Assembly (NCBI RefSeq): GCF_006442315.1
Contig: NZ_VFVY01000023.1
Coordinates: 60,178-124,177, forward strand
DNA length: 64,000 bases
Origin: Mesorhizobium sp. B2-3-4
GTDB lineage: Bacteria > Pseudomonadota > Alphaproteobacteria > Rhizobiales > Rhizobiaceae
Direction of reading: 5' to 3'
Shown here: one piece after another, positions 35,061-44,180 of the stretch
Numbering within the stretch: position 1 is the first letter of the stretch
Layout: each line of letters opens with the position of its first letter
Translations under genes and position numbers: made by a program
The notes under the pieces: generated by a model
Databases searched by the model: none
What the model was told of the DNA's origin: nothing
What the model saw: only the letters and a program-made list of their open reading frames with translations

Positions 35061-36092
35061 ATGGCGCTTGCCAGGGGCCGGCGTACCGATCGCCGCATCG
35101 ACTATTGGCCGGGCTTTGTCGACGCGCTGTCGACGCTGCTGCTCGCCATCATGTTCCTGCTCACCGTTTTCGTGCTGGCGCAGTTCCTGCTCGGCCGCGA
35201 AATCTCCGGCAAGGATACGGCGCTGTCGCGCCTCAATTCGCAGATCAACGAACTGACCCAGTTGTTGGCCCTGGAGCGCTCGAATGCGCAGGACAAGGAC
35301 GATTCGCTCGCCAATCTGCAGGCGTCGCTGTCGGCGGCGCAAGCCGAGAAGAGCCGGCTCGAACAATTGCTGGCACAAGGTGCCGGCGCCGGCGACGCAG
35401 CCAACCAGCGCGCCGCCGAACTGGGTGGCGAACTCGACAGCCAGCGCCAGATCAGCCAGCAGGCGCTGAGCCAGGTCGAGATCCTGAACCAGCAGATCGC
35501 GGCGCTGCGCAAGCAGATCGGCGCGCTCGAGGACGCGCTCAACGTTTCCGAAACCCGCGACCGCGACTCCAACACCAAGATCGCCGATCTCGGCCGCCGG
35601 CTGAACGTGGCGCTGGCCCAGCGCGTGCAGGAACTGAACCGCTACCGCTCCGACTTCTTCGGACGCCTGCGCGAAATCCTCGCCGACCGCGAGAATATCC
35701 GCATCGTCGGCGACCGCTTCGTGTTCCAGTCGGAAGTGCTGTTCCCTACCGGCTCCGAAGTGATCAACGATGCCGGCAAGGTCGAGATGAAAAAGCTCGC
35801 CGACGCCATCATCGAATTGCAGAAAGAGATTCCGCCGGAGATCAACTGGGTGCTTCGCGTCGACGGCCACACCGACAACAAGCCGCTTTCCGGCAATGGC
35901 CGCTACCGCGACAATTGGGAACTGTCGACGGCACGCTCGACCTCGGTGGTCAAGTTCCTGATCGAAAACGGCGTGCCCGCCAACCGGCTGGTCGCCGCCG
36001 GCTTCGGCGAATTCCAGCCGCTCGATCCCGCCGATACCGACGAGGCGCGCAACAAGAACCGCCGTATTGAACTGAAGCTCACCGAACGTTGA
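35061..36092 (+). CDS. MotB/OmpA-domain peptidoglycan-binding protein
   Basis: The 343-residue protein has one N-terminal membrane helix (about 18-45, GFVDALSTLLLAIMFLLTVF); Asp21 is where MotB, TolR and ZorB carry the proton-binding aspartate. A long coiled coil (about 50-195) with repeated Gln/Leu/Glu heptads leads to an OmpA domain (about 210-343) with VDGHTDNKPLSGNGRY and the NRRIELKL end. It should span the periplasm to the peptidoglycan. Its start is one base after the channel gene stop codon, so the two are co-translated. Confidence 0.88.
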   Translation: MALARGRRTDRRIDYWPGFVDALSTLLLAIMFLLTVFVLAQFLLGREISGKDTALSRLNSQINELTQLLALERSNAQDKDDSLANLQASLSAAQAEKSRLEQLLAQGAGAGDAANQRAAELGGELDSQRQISQQALSQVEILNQQIAALRKQIGALEDALNVSETRDRDSNTKIADLGRRLNVALAQRVQELNRYRSDFFGRLREILADRENIRIVGDRFVFQSEVLFPTGSEVINDAGKVEMKKLADAIIELQKEIPPEINWVLRVDGHTDNKPLSGNGRYRDNWELSTARSTSVVKFLIENGVPANRLVAAGFGEFQPLDPADTDEARNKNRRIELKLTER

Positions 36093-36339
36093 ACCATCAT
36101 CACGCGATCTCACGCGAATTTGTTTGTCGGCTCAACTCTAGGGCGCAGGCGACGGCCGGCAAGGCCTGAAAAGATTATCTTTTTTTAATTACACTTCACG
36201 CCGAAGCGCTCCTAGCTTGCCGTTCAGGGCCGAGAACCGCCGGCGATGCCTCCCATCGCGACGCGACGGAACTGGACGACCCAAACGGTCGGAAGGCCGA
36301 GCGGCAAGGCTGCTCCCTTCCTAGCAGGAGGACGCGCTC

Positions 36340-36765
36340 ATGCGCGCATCGACATCTCTCAAGACTGCAACGCTCGCCGCAATTCTGATCGCCGCACCGA
36401 TGGCCGGCGCCTACGCCGCGGGCCATCACAAGGGCGCCCTCGACGCGACGGCCCCTACCGATTTGACGGGGCCGCGAGTCGAAGCTCTCATTGAACAGGC
36501 TCAAGGCGTCCGACAGGGCATAGTCGACGCACGGCAGGCCAACAACATCACCCCGGCCGTGGCGCAACACCTGGAAATGCGCACCAATCAGATCAGCCAG
36601 ACGGCCGAGAGGATTGCCGCGTCGGATCACGGCAGGATACCAGCCTCGCAATATCATGACCTGCTGCGTCATCTCGACCGTGTCGACCAGCGTCTGAGGA
36701 TCGACACCGGCAGCGGTTTCCTGATGGGCGATGGCTCCGACGGCGGAAACTATCCGAACGGCTGA
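36340..36765 (+). CDS. Small secreted hypothetical protein
   Basis: I do not recognise a family. The 141-residue product has a signal peptide (cleavage near AYA-AGH, residue 26) and a mature helical part with LIEQAQGVRQGIVDARQANN and HLDRVDQRLRIDTG, and no cysteines. The glycine/asparagine-rich end (GDGSDGGNYPNG) looks unstructured. AGGAGG lies upstream at good spacing, supporting ATG 36340. The gene stands alone, convergent with the DUF1304 gene. Confidence 0.75.
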   Translation: MRASTSLKTATLAAILIAAPMAGAYAAGHHKGALDATAPTDLTGPRVEALIEQAQGVRQGIVDARQANNITPAVAQHLEMRTNQISQTAERIAASDHGRIPASQYHDLLRHLDRVDQRLRIDTGSGFLMGDGSDGGNYPNG

Positions 36766-36860
36766 AGCATCCCCTCTGGGCAGGTCCAGGAGGAAGGGAC
36801 ACCTGGCGCCTTCGGGACCCCAATCCCGCGGGCGTCCTTTTTCTTACCGGCCCATCTCGC

Positions 36861-37214
36861 CTACCAGCCGAACCAGATCGCAATCAGAGCGACCACTGCC
36901 GGCACGGTCTGGATGAACAGGATCTTGCGACCCACCGTTGCCGCGCCGTAGAGGCCGGCAATGGCCACGCACAACAGGAAGAAGACCTTGACCTGGAACC
37001 CGCCGGCGCCGAGGTAAAGCCCCCAGATCAGGCCCGCGGCGAGAAAGCCGTTGTAAAGACCCTGATTGGCGGCGAGCACTTTCGAGGCATTGGCGAATTC
37101 CGGCGTCAGCCGGAATGTCTTGTGCCCGCGCGGCGTGTCCCAGAGCACCATCTCGAGATAGACGATGTAGATATGGATCAAGGCCACCAGCCCGACCAGG
37201 ATGTTGCCGATCAT
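36861..37214 (-). CDS. DUF1304 family membrane protein
   Basis: The 117-residue protein has four membrane helices and matches DUF1304 throughout (LVALIHIYIVYLEMVLWDTP at the N-terminus, LAANQGLYNGFLAAGLIWGL in the middle). The family is widespread and of unknown function. ATG 37214 is preceded by GGAGGGGAG. The longer upstream frame runs through the RIME-like repeat and is ignored. Confidence 0.88.
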   Translation of the reverse strand: MIGNILVGLVALIHIYIVYLEMVLWDTPRGHKTFRLTPEFANASKVLAANQGLYNGFLAAGLIWGLYLGAGGFQVKVFFLLCVAIAGLYGAATVGRKILFIQTVPAVVALIAIWFGW

Positions 37215-37292
37215 CTGCTCCCCTCCATGTCGTTGCGGCAGCATTTCACGCTCGGCCTCGCTTGCGCAAGGCGCATCTGCGCGATGGCATCC

Positions 37293-37342
37293 GAGCAATT
37301 CCAGGAAAAGTGTGAAGCGGGTTTTCCGTCCAAAATTGCGTC
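37293..37342. repeat. RIME-like palindromic intergenic repeat, copy 2
   Basis: GAGCAATTCCAGGAAAAG and the inverted arm GTTTTCCGTCCAAAATTGC flank TGTGAAGCGG. This is the form often seen between genes in Mesorhizobium and Rhizobium. It lies between the divergent DUF1304 and M32 peptidase genes. Confidence 0.8.
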
Positions 37343-37453
37343 GAACAGGGTTGGAGCGGTTGCCGGTTTCTGTGAACCGGCGAACCGCTCTGTGGGTTGC
37401 CAACGCTTTTGCGTTGGTGTCTTTTCGCGCCGTTCTCAATCACGGAAGCCGCC

Positions 37454-38938
37454 ATGTCCTTTCACAAACTCGACGACCTCGGCCACAAGCTCGAAGCGCT
37501 TGAACATGCGCTGGCCATTCTGGGTGCCGACGAAGCAACGCATATGGCCGTCGGTGGCGGCGAGAAGCGCGCCGAGGCGATGGCCGCCCTTGCCGGCATG
37601 TACCACGCCAGGGCGACCGCGCCGGAGATAGCGGACTGGATCGCTGCAGCCGAAGGCGAGGCATTGGACGACGAGCAGCGTGCGGCTCTCGCCGAACTGC
37701 GGCGCCAATACACCAACCTGACCTGCCTGCCGGTCGAATTCGTCGAACGCCAGACGACGGCGCGCATGCGTTGCGAGCAATTGTGGCGCGACCTGCGCGC
37801 CAAGAACGACTGGGCCGGTTTTCAGCCGGCTCTCGCGGGCGTGGTGGCGCTGGTTCGCGAAGAGGCCGCACTGCGCTCCGATGTCCTCGGCCTCGCTCCC
37901 TATGACGCGCTGATGGAACAATACGATCCCGGCAACCGCGTCGCCGACATCACCCCCGTCTTCGCCGATCTCAAGGCGTTCCTCAAAGGGTTCGTGCCGG
38001 AGGCGCTGGCGATCCAGGACGCGCGGCTGCGCAAGCATCCGCTGAAGCCACTTTCGGGCACCTATGCCATCGACCGGCAGCGCGAACTGGGCCTTGCCAT
38101 GATGGCTGCTGTCGGCTTCGACCTCACCCACGGCTCGCTGTCGGTGTCGCACCATCCGTTCTGCGGCGGCGTGCCCAGCGACGTGCGCATCACCACCCGC
38201 TACAAGACCTCGGATTTTCTCTCGGCATTGATGGGCGTGCTGCATGAGACCGGCCATGCGCTCTATGAACAGAACCTGCCCAAGGCATGGGCGCACTGGC
38301 CGCTCGGCAAGGCGCGCGGCATGGCGGTGCACGAAAGCCAGAGCCTGTTCGTCGAAAAGCAGGTCGGCCGCAATCCCGCCTTCTGGCGCTGGGCCCTGCC
38401 GGTGGTGGAGAAGCATCTCGGCGAGGCGTGGTCGCTCGACGATATCCTGCCGCATGTACATCGTGTCGAGCGTGGCCTGATCCGCGTCGACGCCGACGAA
38501 GTGACCTATCCGCTGCATGTCATCCTGCGCTACGAATTGGAGCAGGAGCTTGTCTCCGGCCGCCTGGAGGTCGCCGACCTGCCCGAAGCCTGGGACGCCA
38601 AGATGCGCGAATATCTCGGCCTCTCCACGTCGGAAAATCCCGCCGACGGACCGATGCAGGACGTGCATTGGCCGGGCGCCGCCTTCGGCTATTTCCCCTC
38701 CTATACGCTCGGCGCCATGATGGCGGCGCAGCAATGGGCCGCGCTGGTGCGCGCGCATCCTTCGGCCGATGACGACCTGGCAAAGGGAAATTTCGCCGAC
38801 ATCAACGGCTGGCGTCGTGAAAAGATCTGGTCGCAAGGGTCGCGCTGGTCGACACCGGACCTGCTCGAACGCGCCACCGGCGAAAAGCTCAACGCCGTCC
38901 ACTTCGTCAATCATCTGAAGCAGCGCTACGGCGGGTGA
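37454..38938 (+). CDS. M32 family metallocarboxypeptidase (Taq carboxypeptidase type)
   Basis: The 494-residue protein is of normal family length and carries the zinc motif HETGH (residues 264-268) and the third ligand region in AVHESQSLFVEKQVG. M32 enzymes remove C-terminal residues from peptides in the cytoplasm with a broad specificity. ATG 37454 starts the family N-terminus; no signal peptide is present. It stands alone, with the RIME-like repeat upstream. Confidence 0.94.
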   Translation: MSFHKLDDLGHKLEALEHALAILGADEATHMAVGGGEKRAEAMAALAGMYHARATAPEIADWIAAAEGEALDDEQRAALAELRRQYTNLTCLPVEFVERQTTARMRCEQLWRDLRAKNDWAGFQPALAGVVALVREEAALRSDVLGLAPYDALMEQYDPGNRVADITPVFADLKAFLKGFVPEALAIQDARLRKHPLKPLSGTYAIDRQRELGLAMMAAVGFDLTHGSLSVSHHPFCGGVPSDVRITTRYKTSDFLSALMGVLHETGHALYEQNLPKAWAHWPLGKARGMAVHESQSLFVEKQVGRNPAFWRWALPVVEKHLGEAWSLDDILPHVHRVERGLIRVDADEVTYPLHVILRYELEQELVSGRLEVADLPEAWDAKMREYLGLSTSENPADGPMQDVHWPGAAFGYFPSYTLGAMMAAQQWAALVRAHPSADDDLAKGNFADINGWRREKIWSQGSRWSTPDLLERATGEKLNAVHFVNHLKQRYGG

Positions 38939-39068
38939 CACCGGCCGCCGTGCCGTCCCCGACTTGCACGGTCCTCTGCTGGTCATCGTGCGGGGTCAAG
39001 CTTGCGGGATCGCGTCCGTTTTTCTATCACTGGTGGTATCCGACGGTATTTGGCAAGACGTGCGGATC

Positions 39069-41060
39069 ATGCGGGTGGGGTGCTTTCCGGTGACATCTTC
39101 TGCGATCAAGCGGCTGTTCTTCCTGATTGCTTTGACGATGTTCTGCGCGCCGGCCATGGCGGACGCCGAAATCCACAAGGGAGCCGCCGGTAGCTGGATC
39201 GACAGGGTCGAGCTACCCAGGCCCGACCCGCGTTTCGACAACCAGATCAGGAACGGTACGTCGAACCTTGTGTCGGAGTATCAGATCCGCCAGCGGCCTG
39301 ACGGCATCGAGACATTCGACCGCTATGCCTACAAGATCGTCGACCGCACCGGCCTCGAGCGCGGCGCCGCCATCAATTTCGAATTCGACCCGGCGACGTC
39401 GCAGATCACGATGAACTGGCTGAACATCATCCGCGACGGTGTGGTCATCGAGCGGCTGCCCGGGGCCACGTTCGACGTCTTCCGGCGCGAGAAGGACGCG
39501 GAGAAAGGCCTGTTCGACGGCTGGCTCACCGCCTATGTCAATGTCGACGACGTCCGCGTCGGCGACATCATCGACTATGGCAAGACCACGATCAGGACGC
39601 CGATCGTCGGCGCGGATCTGTTTTTCCACTCCGTTGCGGTGGCCTGGGGCGAGCCGATCGCGCTCATCCGCGAAAAGGTCATCTGGCCGGCAAACCAGCC
39701 CCTGAACATCCGCCAGGTCCGCACCGACATCCAGCCGGAGGTCAAGACCGAAGGCGCGTCGAAAACCTACACCTGGCAAAGCAGCAACCCCGCTCCGGTC
39801 AAGATCGAGGATAACCTGCCGGCGGATTTCCTGACCTATCCGACGGTGCAGATCTCTTCGACCGACAGATGGCAGGACGTCGTCGATGCGATGTTGCCCT
39901 ACTACCGGCTCGATCAGGAATTGCCGGCCGCCTACGTCGCCAAGCTAGACGACATCGCCGCCCGCTACGCCAGGCCGGAAGACCGCATGATCGAGGCAAT
40001 GCGGCTGGTCCAGGACACCATCCGCTATGTGAGCCTGTCGATGGGCCGCGGCTCCTACATTCCCCGCAGCCCGGGCACGGTGATTGCCAGCGGCTTCGGC
40101 GACTGCAAGGACAAGGCCTTGCTGCTTGCCTCCAGCCTTCGCCGGCTCGGCGTCCAGGCCGATCCCGCGCTGACCGATCTCGACGACGGGCTAACACTTG
40201 GCGACATGCTGCCGACGATCCGGGCCTTCGACCACGTCATCGTCAAGGCGTCGATCAGGAGCCAGACCTACTGGATCGACGCGACCAATTATCTGCAGGG
40301 CGGCCGGGCCGAGAACCTCGTTCCGCCCGACTACGGCTTCGCCTTGCCGATCGTCCCGGGCAGCGCGCGGATGGAGCGGATCGAGCGCAAGGAGCTTTTC
40401 CAGCCGACAACCTTCGTCAGCGAGGCGTTCGACTTCCCGAAGAGCAAGGGCGAGGCGCTGAAGCTGACTGTCAGCACCACCTATCGGGACGCGGATGCCG
40501 ACAGCATGCGCTACAGGCTGGCCTCGCAATCGGCCACCAAGCTCGCCGACGACTATCTCCAGTACTACAACCGCCAGTATCCCGGAATGTCGAGCGTGGC
40601 ACCGCTGTCGACGCGGGATGACCGCGACGGCAACGTCGTCACGACGGTCGAAGCCTACGAACTGCCGGCCGACGCGCTCGACGAAGATGACCTCGCCAAG
40701 AACTTCCCGCTGAAAGCCGATGTCGGCATCAGCAATCTACCTGAGCCGGACATGGTGGGCCGAGGCGGGCCGATCTGGCTCGGCAGTCCGATGTTCAGGC
40801 GTCATCAATGCATCGTCAGAAACCTGAAGGCCGAGTTTGTCGGACCCGAGAAATCCGACGACGTGATCACGCCCTATGTCGCCTTCAAGGCGCGCTGGTC
40901 GAGCACCCCGACCGAGTTTCAGGTCGATTGGTTCCTGAAGACCATCGGCGACCGGGTACCGGCCAAGGAAATCGGCTCCTATCTGAAGTCGCGCAGGAAG
41001 ATGGTCGACAACGCGTCCTGGAGTTACAATTTCGCCTATGCCGAGACGGAAGCGAACTGA
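39069..41060 (+). CDS. Exported DUF3857/transglutaminase-like protein
   Basis: The 663-residue product has a signal peptide or anchor (hydrophobic stretch about 17-30, ending AMA-DAE), an N-terminal DUF3857 beta domain (about 40-250) and a transglutaminase-like core with Cys346 in GFGDCKDKALLL, a His in AFDHVIVKA and an Asp in WIDATN. This is the usual DUF3857-transglutaminase pairing; such proteins may be peptidases or crosslinkers in the periplasm. The substrate is unknown. The start is uncertain: ATG 39069 gives a normal signal peptide; the open frame extends further upstream. Confidence 0.85.
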   Translation: MRVGCFPVTSSAIKRLFFLIALTMFCAPAMADAEIHKGAAGSWIDRVELPRPDPRFDNQIRNGTSNLVSEYQIRQRPDGIETFDRYAYKIVDRTGLERGAAINFEFDPATSQITMNWLNIIRDGVVIERLPGATFDVFRREKDAEKGLFDGWLTAYVNVDDVRVGDIIDYGKTTIRTPIVGADLFFHSVAVAWGEPIALIREKVIWPANQPLNIRQVRTDIQPEVKTEGASKTYTWQSSNPAPVKIEDNLPADFLTYPTVQISSTDRWQDVVDAMLPYYRLDQELPAAYVAKLDDIAARYARPEDRMIEAMRLVQDTIRYVSLSMGRGSYIPRSPGTVIASGFGDCKDKALLLASSLRRLGVQADPALTDLDDGLTLGDMLPTIRAFDHVIVKASIRSQTYWIDATNYLQGGRAENLVPPDYGFALPIVPGSARMERIERKELFQPTTFVSEAFDFPKSKGEALKLTVSTTYRDADADSMRYRLASQSATKLADDYLQYYNRQYPGMSSVAPLSTRDDRDGNVVTTVEAYELPADALDEDDLAKNFPLKADVGISNLPEPDMVGRGGPIWLGSPMFRRHQCIVRNLKAEFVGPEKSDDVITPYVAFKARWSSTPTEFQVDWFLKTIGDRVPAKEIGSYLKSRRKMVDNASWSYNFAYAETEAN

Positions 41061-41129
41061 TGCCTGTCGCGTGAAGCAGCATCGGCTCAGGGCGAACCCA
41101 TGTGCATCAAGACAAGCAAGTAGAGCCTG

Positions 41130-42929
41130 CTATTCGGCCGCGCCCCTGAAGGCGCTGGCGCCGGTCTCGAACTGCAGCTTGGCCAGCCGGGCATAGATGC
41201 CGCCCTTGGCGACCAGGGTCTGGTGCGTGCCTTCCTCGACGATGCGGCCACCATCCATGACCAGGATCCTGTCGGCCTTGAGCACCGTCGCCAGCCGGTG
41301 GGCGATGACGATGGTGGTGCGCCCCCGCATCAGCCGCTCGAGCGCCATCTGCACCAGCGTCTCGCTTTCGGCGTCGAGAGCCGACGTCGCCTCGTCGAGC
41401 AGCAGGATCGGCGCGTCGCGCAGGATGGCACGCGCGATCGCCACGCGCTGGCGCTGGCCGCCCGACAGCGTCACGCCGCGCTCGCCGACCTGGCTGTCGT
41501 AGCCCTTGTCGAGCTTGAGGATGAATTCGTCGGCCAGCGCGTCCTTGGCCGCGGCCTCGATCTCGGCCTCGCTGGCGCCCGGCCGGCCGAAGCCGATATT
41601 GTCGCGCGCGCTCGCCGCGAAGATGGTGACGTCCTGCGGCACGATGGCGATGCGCTGCCTGATGGCGACGGGATCGGCCTCACGCACATCGACGCCATCG
41701 ATCAGGATCCTGCCGGTTTCCGGATCGTAGAAGCGCAGGATCAGCGAAAAGACCGTACTTTTTCCCGCGCCCGAGGGACCGACGATCGCCACCGTTTCAC
41801 CGGGCTTGACCTGAAAGCTCAGGCCATGGACGGCGGCGCGGTCGGGCCTTGCCGGGTAGGAGAAGGATATATCCTCGAAGCTGATCGCGCCCTTCGCCGT
41901 TGCCGGCAGCGGTTTCGGATCGGCCGGCGCCTGGATCGCCGGCGTCTCGGCCAGTATCTCGGTCAGCCGTTCGGCGGCACCGGCCGCCTGCGCGAGTTCG
42001 CCCCAGACCTCCGACAGCGCGCCGAGCGCGCCGGCGGCAAACACCGAATAGAGCAGGAACTGGCCGAGCGTTCCGGGTGACAGCGTGCCCTCGAGCACGT
42101 CGCGCGAGCCGAACCACAACACCGCCACGACCGAGGAGAAAATGGTGAAGATGGCGAAGAAGGTGAGGAAGGAACGCGCGAAGATCGAGGCGCGTGCTGC
42201 CTCGAAGGCGGCCTCCACCGCGCCGGAGAAGCGTCCGGTCACCAGCTTCTCATTGGTGAAGGCCTGCAGCGTGCGCACCGCACCGATCTGCTCGCTGGCA
42301 TAGGCGGTGGCATTGGCCAGCGTGTCCTGGGCCTGCCTCGACTTGCGCCGCACCGAACGCCCGAAGGCGACCAGCGGCAGCACGATGATGGGAATGGCTG
42401 CAATGACCAGGCTCGACAGTTTCGGACTGGTGAAAACCATCATCGCCACGGCGCCAAGCCCGAGGATGACGTTGCGCAGCGCCACGGACGCGGTGGCGCC
42501 GACCGCCGACTTGACCTGCGTGGTGTCGGCGGCGAGCCGTGACACGATTTCGCCGGATTGGGCGCTGTCGAAGAAGGCCGGCGACAGCGTCGTCACATGG
42601 GCGAAAACGTCGCGCCTGATATCGGCGACGACGCGCTCGCCGAGCGTGATGACGAAATAGTAGCGGCCGGCCGAGGCGGCCGCCAAGAGCGCCGCCATCG
42701 CCACCAGCGCCGCGAAATACTCGGCGATGAACGTTGATCCCGACGGCGTGAAGCCATGATCGATCATGCGCCGCACGGCCAAGGGCAGCGCCAGCGTCGT
42801 CACCGCAGCGATCGCCAATGAAACGACAGCGCCCGCCACCATTTTCCGGTAGCGGCCTATATAGGGGAACAGGCGGCTGAGCGGCTTGAGCGAGCGGCGG
42901 CGCCCGTCTGCGCTGCTGGATTGCGCCAT
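41130..42929 (-). CDS. ABC transporter, fused permease-ATPase (MsbA/LmrA-like exporter)
   Basis: The 599-residue half-transporter has six membrane helices (about 30-320) and an ATPase domain with Walker A GPSGAGKST (384-392), signature LSGGQRQR and Walker B ILLLDEATSALD. It would work as a homodimer exporting lipids or hydrophobic compounds from the inner leaflet. It resembles the proteobacterial MsbA-type/ATM1-type group without clear assignment to lipid A flipping. It is divergent from rpmE. Confidence 0.92.
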   Translation of the reverse strand: MAQSSSADGRRRSLKPLSRLFPYIGRYRKMVAGAVVSLAIAAVTTLALPLAVRRMIDHGFTPSGSTFIAEYFAALVAMAALLAAASAGRYYFVITLGERVVADIRRDVFAHVTTLSPAFFDSAQSGEIVSRLAADTTQVKSAVGATASVALRNVILGLGAVAMMVFTSPKLSSLVIAAIPIIVLPLVAFGRSVRRKSRQAQDTLANATAYASEQIGAVRTLQAFTNEKLVTGRFSGAVEAAFEAARASIFARSFLTFFAIFTIFSSVVAVLWFGSRDVLEGTLSPGTLGQFLLYSVFAAGALGALSEVWGELAQAAGAAERLTEILAETPAIQAPADPKPLPATAKGAISFEDISFSYPARPDRAAVHGLSFQVKPGETVAIVGPSGAGKSTVFSLILRFYDPETGRILIDGVDVREADPVAIRQRIAIVPQDVTIFAASARDNIGFGRPGASEAEIEAAAKDALADEFILKLDKGYDSQVGERGVTLSGGQRQRVAIARAILRDAPILLLDEATSALDAESETLVQMALERLMRGRTTIVIAHRLATVLKADRILVMDGGRIVEEGTHQTLVAKGGIYARLAKLQFETGASAFRGAAE

Positions 42930-42988
42930 CTCGATGTTTTCCTCTAGCCGCCTTGTCGCATGCGCCTCAATATGCGCTTGCCACGGCC

Positions 42989-43017
42989 TTGTGATTCAAT
43001 TTCGGCTGATGTATAGC
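42989..43017 (+). promoter_or_regulatory. Candidate rpmE promoter
   Basis: TTGTGA (42989-42994) and TATAGC (43012-43017) are spaced by exactly 17 bases, about 120 bases before the rpmE start. It predicts a leader of about 110 bases that contains the hairpin at 43034-43064. Confidence 0.55.
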
Positions 43018-43033
43018 GACGCCGACCGTTTTA

Positions 43034-43064
43034 GAAGCCGTGGCTCCTCAATAGCTGCGGCTTC
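43034..43064 (+). promoter_or_regulatory. Hairpin in the rpmE leader
   Basis: GAAGCCG (43034-43040) pairs perfectly with CGGCTTC (43058-43064) and is followed by GAGTTTTAAAAAGG. It could be an attenuator or an L31 binding site for feedback control. Leader elements for L31 are known in other phyla; one for this group is not known to me. Confidence 0.45.
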
Positions 43065-43135
43065 GAGTTTTAAAAAGGGGCGCATCGACGCAGGCTTCTG
43101 CCCGTCAGCCGCGCCAGCAAGCCAGGAACCGAGCC

Positions 43136-43357
43136 ATGAAGAGCGCCATTCATCCCGATTACCACACCATCAAGGTCGTCATGACCGACGGCACCGAATA
43201 CACGACCCGTTCGACCTGGGGCAAGGAAGGCGATACGATGAACCTCGATATCGACCCGACGACCCACCCGGCCTGGACCGGCGGCCAGCAGACCCTGCTC
43301 GACCGCGGCGGCCGCCTGTCGAAGTTCAAGAAGCGTTTCGAAGGTTTCGGCCTCTAA
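43136..43357 (+). CDS. rpmE: 50S ribosomal protein L31
   Basis: The 73-residue protein matches bacterial L31 (MKSAIHPDYHTIKVVMTDG; THPAWTGGQQTLLDRGGRL; FKKRFEGF). It has no cysteines, so it is the zinc-free (C-) form. L31 bridges the ribosomal subunits. The gene has its own promoter, a leader hairpin and a terminator. Confidence 0.98.
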   Translation: MKSAIHPDYHTIKVVMTDGTEYTTRSTWGKEGDTMNLDIDPTTHPAWTGGQQTLLDRGGRLSKFKKRFEGFGL

Positions 43358-43383
43358 GCCGTACTCGCCTACGGAATTTGAGA

Positions 43384-43408
43384 AACCCGCCCTGGTGGCG
43401 GGTTTTTT
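43384..43408 (+). terminator. Rho-independent terminator after rpmE
   Basis: AACCCGCC (43384-43391) and GGCGGGTT (43397-43404) form an 8-base stem with a five-base loop, followed by a run of T. It lies 26 bases after the rpmE stop codon. Confidence 0.92.
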
Positions 43409-43428
43409 GTTGCCCGCGCAGCCCTTGC

Positions 43429-44058
43429 CTACGGATCCAGCAGCTCCCGCAGCGCCATGCGCTTGTAGGCGGCGACCAGCCTGTCACCTTCCGGCCGATC
43501 GACCGAGATCGCCAGCCGTATGGCGGCCTCGCCCGTCTGCCAGACCAGGAATGCCGTCGTATCGAGCGCCACAGGATCGGCATCGGGCCGCAAGCGTTTG
43601 AGCACGGCCGTCAGAAACGCCGCGTTCGCCCGGCTGTCGGCAAGCTCAAGCGCCCGCAACGCCTTGTCGGCCTGGGTGCCCGACCAGATATCGCGCATCA
43701 CCGGCTCGGCCAGGAACAGTCCGTAATAGATGTCGACCAGCTCCGAAAACGCCCGGCCCAGTCCCTCCGCATCGGTGACATCCCTGAGCGCCTCCGAGAT
43801 GCAGGCCTGGCTTTCCACAGTATAGCGTTCGGCCAACGCCCAGACGATCGCCCGTTTGTCGGGAAAGAACTGGTAGAGCGAGCCGATCGACACTCCGGCC
43901 CGCTCCGCCACCTCCCCCATGCGCATGGCATCGCTGCCCTGCTCGGCAATCAGCGCCGAGGCGGCCGCCAACATGCGCTCGACCCGTTCGCGGCTGCGCT
44001 GCTGGCTTGGCGCCCTGCGCGGCGAGGCGATCTGCTCGTTGGCCGCCGTTCCGTCCAT
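43429..44058 (-). CDS. TetR-family transcriptional regulator
   Basis: The 209-residue protein has the TetR N-terminal helix-turn-helix (MLAAASALIAEQGSDAMRMG; VAERAGVSIGSLYQFFPDKR) and a helical ligand-binding domain resembling the TetR_C_17-type group. ATG 44058 is preceded by GGAGAC; a GTG seven codons upstream is less likely. It is divergent from the NmrA-like/DUF1772 operon, with 122 bases between starts, and probably represses it. Confidence 0.92.
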   Translation of the reverse strand: MDGTAANEQIASPRRAPSQQRSRERVERMLAAASALIAEQGSDAMRMGEVAERAGVSIGSLYQFFPDKRAIVWALAERYTVESQACISEALRDVTDAEGLGRAFSELVDIYYGLFLAEPVMRDIWSGTQADKALRALELADSRANAAFLTAVLKRLRPDADPVALDTTAFLVWQTGEAAIRLAISVDRPEGDRLVAAYKRMALRELLDP

Positions 44059-44180
44059 GACTGTCTCCACCAAATGCACTCGGCAAAATCGACTCGAATG
44101 GCTTGACAGGTAAAATACGAGGGTTTATCACGTTTTGCAAATGTGAGGATTACTCATGTTTTGAAACAGAGGAAACCATC

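Noticed and set aside
34034..36092. Zorya-type defence system
   Set aside because: The pair resembles ZorA/ZorB, but no ZorC, ZorD or ZorE-like gene is present on either side, and the neighbours are housekeeping genes.
36781..36850. Terminator-like stem after the 36340 gene
   Set aside because: The possible stem has a mismatch and a loop of about 35 bases; only the T-run is clear, so it was not listed.
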